Below, piece after piece: positions 55,661 to 64,000 of a DNA stretch of 64,000 bases. A program made the position numbers and the translations under genes. The stretch lies in assembly GCF_047675955.1 (NCBI RefSeq), contig NC_132911.1:21102565-21166564 (forward strand). Direction: 5' to 3'. Position 1 is the first letter of the stretch, and each line of letters starts with the position of its first letter. The notes under the pieces were generated by a model. That model saw nothing but the letters and a program-made list of their open reading frames with translations, was not told where the DNA came from and did no database searches. This stretch comes from Chlorocebus sabaeus. Its lineage: Eukaryota; Chordata; Mammalia; Primates; Cercopithecidae.

Positions 55661-56739
55661 GTTTAATGAATGGGGTTTCAAGCTTGGGATTACATTTAAC
55701 AAAAGGGTCCTGGGCTGAGCACAGATAAACAGAGGCATTTCCTATAAGGAGAGCTCTTTCTACTGTACTCTGCCCCTTTCCAATAAGTCATCCCCACTCC
55801 AGCTGTGGCCAGAGCCAGGTGTGCTGGGCCCTGCCTCTGAAGATGAACGCAGAGCGTTTCCTGAATGCATCGTCTTTAAGAGAGGCTGCCTTCGCAGCAG
55901 ACAGTGCCTGAGCACTCTGGGGCTTCTGCAGTCTGGGTTTGCACCCAGTGGCATGTGAAGTCCAAGAGGGCAGATGCAAAATCACAGTACCGTGGACTTC
56001 CCAGAGCACATATCAGAAATGCTTCCTGAACAGCAAACCCTAATTTCACAGACGGTCCCATCGGAAAACAGCTGACAAAGGCCTGGTTATGTAATGGAAG
56101 CAGCAAATAATTAGCACAAATACTCCCCAACAGAAGTGAAAGAAACACCCCCTAAGGCCTGAGTCATTCTCTAGGAGGAGACCACAGAGAAATCTGCTTG
56201 CATGAGCCCAAGTATTGAGAAGGGATTTTTGCCTCCTTAGACCAGACTTAATTTAAAATAGAGAACAGCCCGCCGACCTGAAGGGAAAGAGGATAGGCTA
56301 AGGCTTGGGGACCCTCCCAGGGGGCACATCCAAGTGTCTCTTCTCTTCCTGGGATGGTGTGAGGAGAGGGCTGCTGTGCAAGAGTTTATGGGCAACCATC
56401 GCTCATACAACAGACGGGAAAGCCCAGGCTACCAGCTTGGACTCCTCGGGGAGTTTTTGAAGGGAGTTTCTCCTTTGGATCCCCTGTCGTCAGCACATAG
56501 CAGGCTCTGGATGAAAGTTGCTGAATGAATAAATGTTTCCCCGCATCTCAGGCTCCTAGCCAGCAAGGAACTCCAGAGGACCAGGAGGGGAAGTAGGTCA
56601 TCAGGATGGAGGGGAGGTGACTCAGTAGCATCTCCCAGATGGTCTTTGTCTTACAGTTTTACAGGCCCAGGGAGCTAGACTTGCACGGTCCACACAGGGA
56701 AACCTGTGCTTCTTCTAGCTAAGGGTTAACACCCAGCTC
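55661..56739. other. About 1.1 kb unique sequence
   Basis: No repeat family or exon recognised. 56085-56130 is AT-rich with 'gcaaataattagcac'. Confidence 0.35.
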
Positions 56740-56890
56740 TCAGCAATGTGGAGTGAGTTACCGCCTAGATTATAAATCAGTGAGTGCTGCGTAAAGAGCT
56801 GCTGAAGAAATCAGCTATGCTTTAAAAGCCCTTAAACGTGGATTTAATTTTATACTGCGATTCACATTTGGAAAGTTGCTAAATGCCAAT
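56740..56890. promoter_or_regulatory. Candidate conserved non-coding block
   Basis: 'cctagattataaatcagtg', 'ctgaagaaatcagctatg' and 'gtggatttaattttatactg' in repeat-free AT-rich sequence just before a GT repeat. Inference only. Confidence 0.28.
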
Positions 56891-56934
56891 CCGTGTGTAT
56901 GTCCAGTGCCCGCTCCAAACAGAGGCGTGCATGT

Positions 56935-56960
56935 ACGTGTGTGTGTGTGTGTGTGCGCGT
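56935..56960 (+). repeat. (GT)n microsatellite ending CGCG
   Basis: Alternating GT tract followed by GCGCGT. Confidence 0.92.
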
Positions 56961-57319
56961 GGTGATACAGCTTCAGAGGTGAGCACGGAGCCTTTACTCT
57001 CCACACGCAGTCCTCTTCCCTACCACCATGTTATTAACACAGCCTTTGGCAACACTGCCTGTCACAGCTTTTGACTTTGAACCCAGTCCCAGAGACAAAT
57101 CAAGGCCTTCAAAGTTAGCCCTGGTCTCCCCCTGCTGCCATCATGTCACGTCAGTCAGGGACAAAGGTGGACTCAGTGAAAGGCCAGGCCCTCTCAGTTT
57201 CCGTGGGCTACACTGGTTGGGTTCAGGCTCTGACCTTCTTCAGAGCAAACTTCAGAGATGGTACCAACTTCTAGATGCCGTCGCGTGCAGCATCCCCCCT
57301 CCCTCTTCAGGCACAGGGC
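56961..57319. other. Unique sequence, nothing recognised
   Basis: The 164-codon frame at 57028-57522 crosses into a MIR and shows no domain. Confidence 0.35.
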
Positions 57320-57530
57320 AGAGAGCGAGGAGCTGGGGCTCACTGACTGCAGTTCTTATCCCAGCTCTGCCACTAACTGGCCGAGGGAGCTCCAACCCAT
57401 CACTTGACCTCTCCAGCCCTCAAGCCTCCCACGGGGAATCCAGACAAAAACAGCTGCTCAGCCTATTTCATATATTCCCTGTGAGGATGAAAAGAGAGCA
57501 CGGCTGTGAAATAGAACTTTGAAAACATGA
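57320..57530 (+). repeat. MIR SINE (sense)
   Basis: 'tatcccagctctgccactaac', 'cacttgacctctccagccc' and 'cctgtgaggatgaaaagag' follow MIR. Confidence 0.65.
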
Positions 57531-57639
57531 AGCTCCACACCTGTGCCATGGGTAATTACTGCAGCCTGGTGTCAGCCTGGCCATGGCCACGTGCTGAGAT
57601 GGCTGATCTACTGGGCCATCTCTGCTCATGGCCAGGTGG

Positions 57640-57775
57640 GGCAGCACTGTGGTGGGAAATGCATCCCTGCCTGGTGCCAAGGGCCTGGGTTCCAGGCCGG
57701 CACCTTCCTAGACTCCAATTTCTCCCATATAACGGGGAGTCAGACCACCTGATCTCTAAGGCCCCTCCCAGACCT
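57640..57775 (+). repeat. Possible MIR remnant (sense)
   Basis: 'gcctgggttccaggccgg' and 'ccaatttctcccatataac' loosely fit MIR. Confidence 0.35.
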
Positions 57776-57834
57776 ACGTGCCACAAGTCTACGCACCAGA
57801 CTGAATGCCTGAACATTCTCTCCAATGATGTTCA

Positions 57835-57903
57835 GAGGTTTATTCAGGGATTTGCAGAGCCAATATGCCAAGCGCCAAGCTAGGTGGTCAAGATGACATA
57901 GAA
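57835..57903 (-). repeat. L2 (antisense), piece left of Alu
   Basis: 'ggtttattcagggatttgc' and 'atatgccaagcgccaagc' match the reversed L2 tail. Continues after the Alu. Confidence 0.55.
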
Positions 57904-58204
57904 GGCCAGGCAAAGTGACTCACACCTGTAATCCCAGCACTTCGGGAGGCCTAGGCAGGCAGATCACTTGAGGCCAGGACTTCAATACCAGCCTGGCCAA
58001 CATGGTAAAACCCCGTCTCTACTAAAAATACAAAAAAGTAGCTGGATGCGGTGGGGCACACCTGTAGTCCTAGCTACTCGGGAGGCTGAGGCACCAGAAT
58101 TGCTTGAACCCAGGAGGCAGAGATTGCAGTGAGCTGAGATCCTGTCACTACACTCCAGCCTGGGCAACAACAGAATGAAACTCTGCCTCAAAAAAAAAAA
58201 AAAA
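57904..58204 (+). mobile_element. AluS (sense) in L2
   Basis: Full dimer 'ggccaggcaaagtgac' to A15 tail. Confidence 0.95.
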
Positions 58205-58214
58205 GACGTAAGAG

Positions 58215-58280
58215 GAGTGATATGCAAGATGCCTGGCCTCGAGGAGCTTACATTTGAGTCTAAATGTCAGGACTTAGGGC
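58215..58280 (-). repeat. L2 (antisense), piece right of Alu
   Basis: 'gcctggcctcgaggagc' and 'ttacatttgagtctaaatg' continue the reversed L2 ('catggagcttacattctag'). Confidence 0.6.
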
Positions 58281-58317
58281 ACATCAAATCACTGAACCAG
58301 AAACGTTTGTTTTTTTT

Positions 58318-58570
58318 TTCACTCATCATAAAAATTTGCTGAGCACTTACTATGGGTCAAGAATTCTGTTACCCACTTTACTTACGCACTCTTGCTGAAT
58401 CTTCCACGACCCTCTGCAAGAGATATTGCTACCTCCATTTTGTAAGCCGGGCAACACAAGGTCAGAGAGGTGAAGAATGTGCCCAAGTTCCACAGCTGTC
58501 ATATGACAGAGCAGAATAGAAACACACGTCCTGCTTCACTCCAAATCTACATTCTTGAGCACAAGGGGCT
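58318..58570 (-). repeat. MIR SINE (antisense)
   Basis: 'tgctgagcacttactatggg', 'ctacctccattttgtaagc', 'aaggtcagagaggtgaag' and 'acacgtcctgcttcactcc' are reversed MIR. Confidence 0.8.
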
Positions 58571-58680
58571 CGTTGGCTGGAGTTGGCAAAGAAGGCTTTG
58601 TGAAAGAGATACGCAGTTGCTTATTCATTTACTTACACTCCACCCCACATAATTCCAAAAAGGTTTAAAGTTGTGTTTCT

Positions 58681-58976
58681 TTTTTCTTTTTTGTTTAAGA
58701 TGGGAGTCTCGCTCTGTCCCCCAGGCTGGAGGGCAGTGGCACAATTTCCACTCACCGCAACCTCCGCCTCTGGGTTCAAGAGATTCTCCTGCCTCAGTCT
58801 CCCGAGTAGGTGGGACTACAGGCGTGTGTCACCACACTTGACTAATTCTTTTGTATTTTTAGTAGAGATGGGGTTTCGCCATGTTGGTCAGGCTGGTCCA
58901 ACTGACCCCAAGTGATCCGCCTGCCTCGGCCTCCCAAAGTGCTGGGATTATAGGCATGAGCCACTGCGCCCAGCCT
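58681..58976 (-). mobile_element. AluS (antisense)
   Basis: T-rich head to 'ccactgcgcccagcct'. Duplication AAAGTTGTGTTTCT (58667-58680) versus GAAGTTCTGTTTCT (58977-58990). Confidence 0.94.
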
Positions 58977-59104
58977 GAAGTTCTGTTTCTACTCAAAAGT
59001 GTTCAGTCATTGCAAAAGTTCAAGTGTAAAAGATCAAAACCCAGAGAGTAGAATGGGAAGGATAATTAAACATGAAACCTGAACTAAAGTGCTTTCTTTA
59101 ACCA

Positions 59105-59410
59105 TTTGTTCATTCATTTATCTCTTTATTCAATCAGTATTCATGGAGTATGTCATAAGTTTCAGATACCATGTGTTCTGTGCTGGGTGTACTGGGCAGA
59201 ATGACACACTCCATGGCCTTAAGGAACTTAAAGTGTGTGTATGTGCATGTGTGTGTTGAGAAAAAGAAAATAAGACAATCAGCCTGAGAGTGTTCAGATG
59301 GAAGTGGGCACAGGTCATCCAGGACCATTAAAGGTGGCCTCTTTCCCAGCCCTGGGGAGCCAGAGAAGTTTTCCTTGGGAGATTTATAGAAGGAGGTTGG
59401 GCAGTACAAG
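59105..59410 (-). repeat. L2 LINE fragment (antisense) with GT repeat
   Basis: 'gttcattcatttatctc', 'gtgttctgtgctgggtg', 'ccatggccttaaggaactt', then a (GT)n-like stretch (59234-59256), 'gggagccagagaagttttcc' and a diverged end. Confidence 0.6.
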
Positions 59411-59844
59411 TATGTCAGACATCATAGCTCTTGAGCACAAACTTAACTGTGTTTTCTGGCAACCAAAGCACAAAGGGAAAATAAGATCTGTTCCATCATG
59501 GTCTAACATCAAGGAAGACTATTTTTCCTGTACTAAGATCTAGGGTCTTACACATCCGTATCAAAGGGACATTTTCTGTAATGAACAGTGTCTTCCAGAA
59601 TGAGCTTTTGAACAATGCAAGCCTTCATGAAGTGGCTGTGACTGATAGCAAACCCCACTGGAACCAAGAGTAGAATGTCAGAATGTCCTCCAGTCATCAC
59701 GTTTACACAAGGAATCAAACTCTTGCAGTCTCTTTACACAGCTTTCCAACTCTCAAATTTGGTTCAGCAATGGAATGAGAAGAATGCAAGCACAGGCAGC
59801 AAGGACTTGGGGGAAAAGGAAATTAAAAGGGAATCTATTTTTTA
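59411..59844. other. Unique sequence, nothing recognised
   Basis: No feature assigned. Confidence 0.4.
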
Positions 59845-60015
59845 AAAGCCTACTCCATCCCAGGCCCTGCACTAGGCACGTCATGTGAATTAGCTCATTC
59901 ATTACCCCCGACTCTTCAAAGCAAATGTCACGTAACCCTCTTTACAGAGGGAAAAATTGAGGCTTCTGGAGGTTAAGTGGCTTCCCAAGGTCATATAGCT
60001 AGACCTTATTGAGGG
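59845..60015 (-). repeat. MIR SINE (antisense)
   Basis: 'caggccctgcactaggcac', 'gtgaattagctcattcatt', 'ctttacagagggaaaaattg' and 'aaggtcatatagctagacc' are reversed MIR. Confidence 0.8.
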
Positions 60016-60139
60016 ACCCGAAGACTGAGCTGGTCCACACTGAGACAGCCCAGCTTCATAAGCTGCCCATCCATACCTTACCTTGCCCAGTCATTCTAGA
60101 TCTCCTGGAGCTGTTTACCAGGACACCCACCTGGTCCAA

Positions 60140-60245
60140 ACCACTTATTTGAGAGAAGAGAAAACTGAGGCAGACAGAAGGCAAGTAACCTAGACCAGGC
60201 AGAAACCACAGCCTTGTTTTCCTGACTCCCAGGCAGATACCTCCT
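60140..60245 (-). repeat. MIR core remnant (antisense)
   Basis: 'gagaagagaaaactgaggc' and 'gcaagtaacctagaccagg' resemble the reversed MIR core. Confidence 0.5.
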
Positions 60246-61135
60246 CCCCACCCCTGCATCCCGCAGAAGGAATCATTCTTCCTGGGCAACAGTCAGCACT
60301 CCCAGGACCTCTGCTAACGACTGCTTCTCAGTGATGAGGAGCCGGTTAGGGCCCCTCTGCCCTCTGCCTGTCTTCCACCTCGAGGGCACAGCCACTGCAG
60401 CAGAGCTCTGAGGGCAGACACATCCTGGACCCTAGCGGGAGGGTTATGATGCCCAAAATCCAGTCCATGTTGTATGGGGCCATCTCCACCCACGCAGGGA
60501 AGCTCAAGAAAGGGAGGGAAACCCCCTCACCAGCCGCCTCTCTGGATGCCTCATTCTTTCCGTCTATTCTTCCCTTGATTACTCTGAGTTCATGTGCAAG
60601 TAATCAACGGCATCTTTAAAAGCCCAAATGATAGGCTTGGCAAAATTCTTCACTAGTTACAAATTATCACAGGGAGAATGGCATCATGGGGCCATTGAAG
60701 AAGATGGCCCAGGACAGGCATGCTGTCGGCCGGCACCTGAGACGAGAGGTCAGGCACCCAGGCGGCAGCATGCGCCCACAGAGTGGGCTCCCCAACCCTC
60801 AGTCAGGCCCAGTCGGGGCCCTGTGGTCACCTCATGCCACTGCAACAGGGTCAATGCGGGGCCGGAAGGAAGGCGTCTAGTCTCTATGGCCCAGCCACTT
60901 CTAGTCTGCTTCCCTTTGATTTGTTAGTCAATCAGCTTCTCCCAAAGGAACCCGAGGTTTGGCTCAGATAATTGTAAATGAATAAACAATTCCACCTTCC
61001 TCTATGTTTGCCAAGGAGAAACTTCTGTGTGTGTGCATTTATCACATATATATACTCACCATTGTCCCCTCACTGCAGAATGGGAGTATAGAAAACAGAA
61101 AACGCCTGTGGCACCCTCAATCCAACCGAGCTGCC
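60246..61135. other. Unique sequence, partly GC-rich
   Basis: 60690-60880 is GC-richer with several CpG but far from a clear CpG island. No exon supported. Confidence 0.35.
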
Positions 61136-61224
61136 CTGAACACTCTTCCAGGACCCGCTGAAACTCCACACCTACTTTCAGTCAATCAACAAACATTCAC
61201 TGAAGTTCCTCTCTCTACCAGGCA
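61136..61224 (+). repeat. Direct-duplication copy A
   Basis: About 89 bp matching 62833-62925 with about 11 substitutions and a 4-bp gap. It includes 'ctttcagtcaatcaac' and an antisense L2 tail, plus about 45 bp upstream of the L2 part. Confidence 0.8.
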
Positions 61225-61385
61225 GGACCATTTCCAGGCCCTTTTAGACTCCCCGTCCCCAGGAACCACAGCATGGTGTCCTATATACACTCAGCATGGT
61301 TTAAGTACAAAATTGTTAGTAAATTTAGAAAACTTAAGGCTTGCTATTCCTGATTCCTCCCTTCTCCTGTCACTAAAAGTCAGCA

Positions 61386-61645
61386 ACCCTTTGGGAGGCC
61401 AAGGCGGGCAGATCACTTGAGGTCAGAAGTTTGAGACCAGCCTGTCAACGTGGGGAAACCCTGTCTCTACTAAAAACACAAAAATTAGCCAGGCTTGGTT
61501 GCGCATACCTGTAGTTCCAGCTACCCGGGAGGCTGAGGCAGGAGAATTGCTGGAACCCGGGAAGTGGAGTCTGCAGTGAGCCAAGATTGTGCTACTGCAC
61601 TCCAGCCTGGGCAACAGAGAGTCCGTCTCAAAAACAAAAAAGAAG
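61386..61645 (+). mobile_element. AluS, 5' truncated by about 35 bp (sense)
   Basis: Begins within the left arm at 'ccctttgggaggcc' and has a full right arm. Perfect duplication AAAAGTCAGCA at 61375-61385 and 61646-61656, so truncation happened at insertion. Confidence 0.94.
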
Positions 61646-61656
61646 AAAAGTCAGCA

Positions 61657-62832
61657 GCTGTGTGGCCCCTCCCCAGAGGCAGAGGAGCTGGAAATTTTAC
61701 TCAGCTGGTCTCATCCTTGCCCTTTGCTTCTGACCCCTGACCTCTGTCATCAACCAATGTCCTGCCCTCCTGTCACTAATGACTGGAGAAAGACAATGAC
61801 TATTAAGGAGGCTGCTTGCCCAAGTAGATCTTTTATGAAGTGATGTCTGCTCACCCAGGCACACTGGAATCTTTCAATGTGATCGTCCTCTTGAGGTTGT
61901 ATCTATTTCCTTCCCATTTCAAGAGGCAGCTGTTGATCTTGGTTATAATGGCCCAGTGATTTCTAACAAGCTCCTCTTCCCTCTGCTGATGGCCTTTCTC
62001 AATCACATACCTGAACAAGCAAGACCTGATATTCCTCTTTCTGTGATCATTAGCCCCCGCTTAGTAAATAAAACCCACCTGCTCCCCTCTTTGCCCCCTC
62101 CTCTTCCCAAGGCTCCTCTTAACCCTTCCAGGCCCAGGCTCAGCACCGGGGAGATTTTCCCTGGAAAACTTCCCCGTTTGTTTACCGAGACAGCGACTGG
62201 CCACAGTGCACAGCAAGCACGCACGCCTGGTGCAAATTCAGAAAGAGACATAGACTCAGGGTATTTTTTGCGCTGGAACGTCATTTTTTTTTAAGTAGGA
62301 GGGTGAGGCTGGGTAAACCAGGACATGTAGTTATTTGGAGGGACAGGATGAAGAAATCAGACGGCTTCGAGCTTGATTGCAAGACAGGCTTTCTGCAGAG
62401 GAACTCAACTGAACTTGTTTCGGCAGATGTCCAAGTCTCCCACAACAGCCAGACACCCACCCTGGAGATTCTCACCAAAACACCCTCCTTCTAATCCTAC
62501 TGGGCCAAAACCCACCGTGCTTCAATGGCTCGACGGAAAGTTCCCTTTGCTCTACTGACAAGAAAAGTGTTTGCTAAGCAAATTAATCAAAGTGAGACTG
62601 TACGGTATGTGCAGAACTCACTAAGAGAAGAAACGATTTTCCAAGGTTGGAGAGGATTGGACTCACAAATACAATCTAGGGTTCTAGTCTCAGCTCTGCT
62701 GTTAATGCACTGCAGTGTGGCTTTGATTGAGTGATACAAAAAGCTAAGGCCAGCACTCTCTGCGATCTGCTTTGACACGCTAATTCAAAATCCTCTGTTC
62801 CTCTCCCCATCCCATTTTTCCTCACGTTCTAC
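61657..62832. other. About 1.2 kb unique sequence
   Basis: No repeat family or gene recognised. 62540-62600 has 'gctaagcaaattaatc'. Confidence 0.35.
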
Positions 62833-62925
62833 CTGAACACTCTCCCAGGACCCACCGAAACTCCATGCCTACTTTCTTTCAGTCAGTTAACAAACATTTA
62901 CTGAAGTCCCACTCTCTGCCAGGCA
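62833..62925 (+). repeat. Direct-duplication copy B
   Basis: Partner of 61136-61224. Its L2 portion runs on into a long antisense L2, while copy A stops. Confidence 0.8.
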
Positions 62926-63460
62926 CTGTTCTAGAGGTTAAGGATAGAGGTGTGAAGAAAGAAAACAGAGGAAGATCTTGCCTGCTTGGAGCTTACATTC
63001 TAGTAGAAGTAGATCATGAACAATTATACACACAGACACACATACATATGCACATATGTGAACATGTATGCACATGTAGTCTGTTGGAAGGTGGTTAAGT
63101 GCTTTGGAAAAGTAAAGCGATAGAGAATAGGAAGTCCTAAACTAGCGGGGGGGAAGGGGTTCCCTGGAGATGGAAGGTTTCTTTAATTAGCTGATGTTGG
63201 AGCAGAGACCTGAAGGAAGTGAGGGAGTTAGCTACGATATTGACTAGGAAGAGTGTCCTAGGTAGATGGAACAGCCACTGCAAGACCTGGAGGTGAGAAT
63301 CGGCTGGGGGCGTACAAAAACAGCCAGGAAGAGCCTGTAGCTGGAGCAGAGTGGGTAGAGAAGGCAGTTGGAGAGGAGTCAGAAAGGTGGTGAGCCAGAC
63401 CATGGAGGGCTTTATAGGGAGGCCTTGTAAGGTCTGGGTTCCACTTGAAACAGATTATAG
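62880..63460 (-). repeat. L2 LINE, about 580 bp (antisense)
   Basis: In reversed L2 order: 'gttaacaaacatttactg', 'ccaggcactgttctagagg', 'ggagcttacattctagtag', 'agcagagacctgaaggaag', 'gctggagcagagtgggtag' and 'gccagaccatggagggc'. A CACACA/CATATG tract at 63028-63075 interrupts it. Confidence 0.85.
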
Positions 63461-64000
63461 TACATTTCTTTGTTTAAGCAAAATTGTATAATTCAGATTT
63501 TTTAATTCATTTAAATGGGTCTCCCTGAAAGCCTCCCGATTAATTCAAACGAGGGGAGTTTTGCCCCAGATTGATGGAAAGAAGCCGGGAAATACACAGC
63601 GGAATTCCAAGAGGCTAATAACTGGAAAAAATTGGTAACAATACTCAGGCAAACTACGTGGGTAAAGTGAGGCCACCTAACATGCTAGTGTGTCTCTAGC
63701 GGGTTCCTTCTCTCGACTCCATTCCCCAGGAGGCAAGAGGACCCTGTAAGGAAGGGCCTGGCCTGGACAGTGGAAAACACAAGATGGAATGATCACGATG
63801 GACCCAGAGAGCAGGTTCATTCAGGGGCTCTGAGTGGATAGATCCCCCAAGATGATGCTCAGTTGGGTCCAGACAGCGGAGAGGAAGAGCAATTCTGACC
63901 CAAAGCACAGGACTAGGGGGATAAAGCAGTTTCCTTCTCCAGGGCCTGCAAACACTGCACACAACTCCAGCAGCAGAAGGCGAAAGAAAGCCAGCCAGGC
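63461..64000. other. Unique sequence to window end
   Basis: AT-rich part with 'cccgattaattcaaacg', then mixed sequence. Nothing recognised. Confidence 0.35.

Noticed and set aside
57028..57522. 164-codon frame, plus strand
   Set aside because: It overlaps a sense MIR and has no recognisable motif.
60690..60880. Possible CpG island
   Set aside because: CpG count is modest and the stretch is short; no promoter elements seen.

Overview
This window is nuclear DNA of a primate, most likely an Old World monkey (macaque, baboon or vervet type). It is filled with primate Alu SINEs, L1 and L2 LINEs, MIR SINEs and MaLR/ERV LTRs. Two young Alu copies (about 15.79 kb and 49.73 kb) carry a sequence set I associate with Old World monkey AluY (AluYR-like) copies: ACTAGCC-GGCGAGGTGGCGG, GGCGTAAACCCGGGA and GATCCGGCCACTGC. 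I recognise no protein-coding gene, exon, tRNA, rRNA or other structural RNA gene. The open reading frames are short. The longest, 227 codons at 48.2-48.9 kb, runs through an old MIR fragment and into a poly-A run, so I do not call it a gene. The window reads as intergenic or intronic sequence.

Layout. 0-9.6 kb: old L2, MIR and MER5A fragments, an L1 3' end and an MLT1 LTR, with unique sequence between them. 9.6-16.1 kb: four Alus, and a MaLR provirus with a 5' LTR and half its internal region at 13.75-15.49 kb. 16.1-18.8 kb: AT-rich unique sequence, L2 and two CA microsatellites. 18.8-20.2 kb: an L1 3' end split by an Alu. 20.2-25.1 kb: unique sequence, a MIR, an MLT1 LTR with an internal 86-bp tandem duplication, and a short Alu with perfect target-site duplications (TSDs). 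25.1-33.1 kb: a second L1, then a deep nest. There one L2 (27.8-28.37 and 32.4-33.1 kb) is split by an old L1 and by a complete MaLR provirus with two LTRs (29.85-32.31 kb). 33.1-35.8 kb: a pair of inverted arms of about 300 bp around a 2-kb spacer. 36.1-38.7 kb: an antisense L1 split by a THE1 LTR and an Alu. 38.7-40.7 kb: another L2 split by an AluJ, an MST/THE1-type LTR and a further LTR-like block. 40.7-50.2 kb: mostly unique sequence with MIRs, Alus, an MLT2A LTR, a (CA)n repeat and an ERV1-type LTR carrying a young Alu. 50.4-55.4 kb: Alu, a Tigger/MER2-like DNA transposon, an antisense L1, an MLT1-type LTR and an MLT2 LTR inside an L2. 55.4-64 kb: MIR and L2 remnants, three Alus, and a short direct duplication at 61.1/62.8 kb.

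No operon or pathway is encoded here. The main content is a stratified record of insertions whose relative ages can be read from nesting and TSDs. There are also several AT-rich, repeat-free blocks with clustered homeodomain-type motifs that could be conserved regulatory elements. I see no evidence for a new biological system. The observations most worth checking are the inverted-arm pair, the nested L2/L1/MaLR locus, and the candidate regulatory blocks. All repeat family names come from memory of consensus sequences, not from a search.
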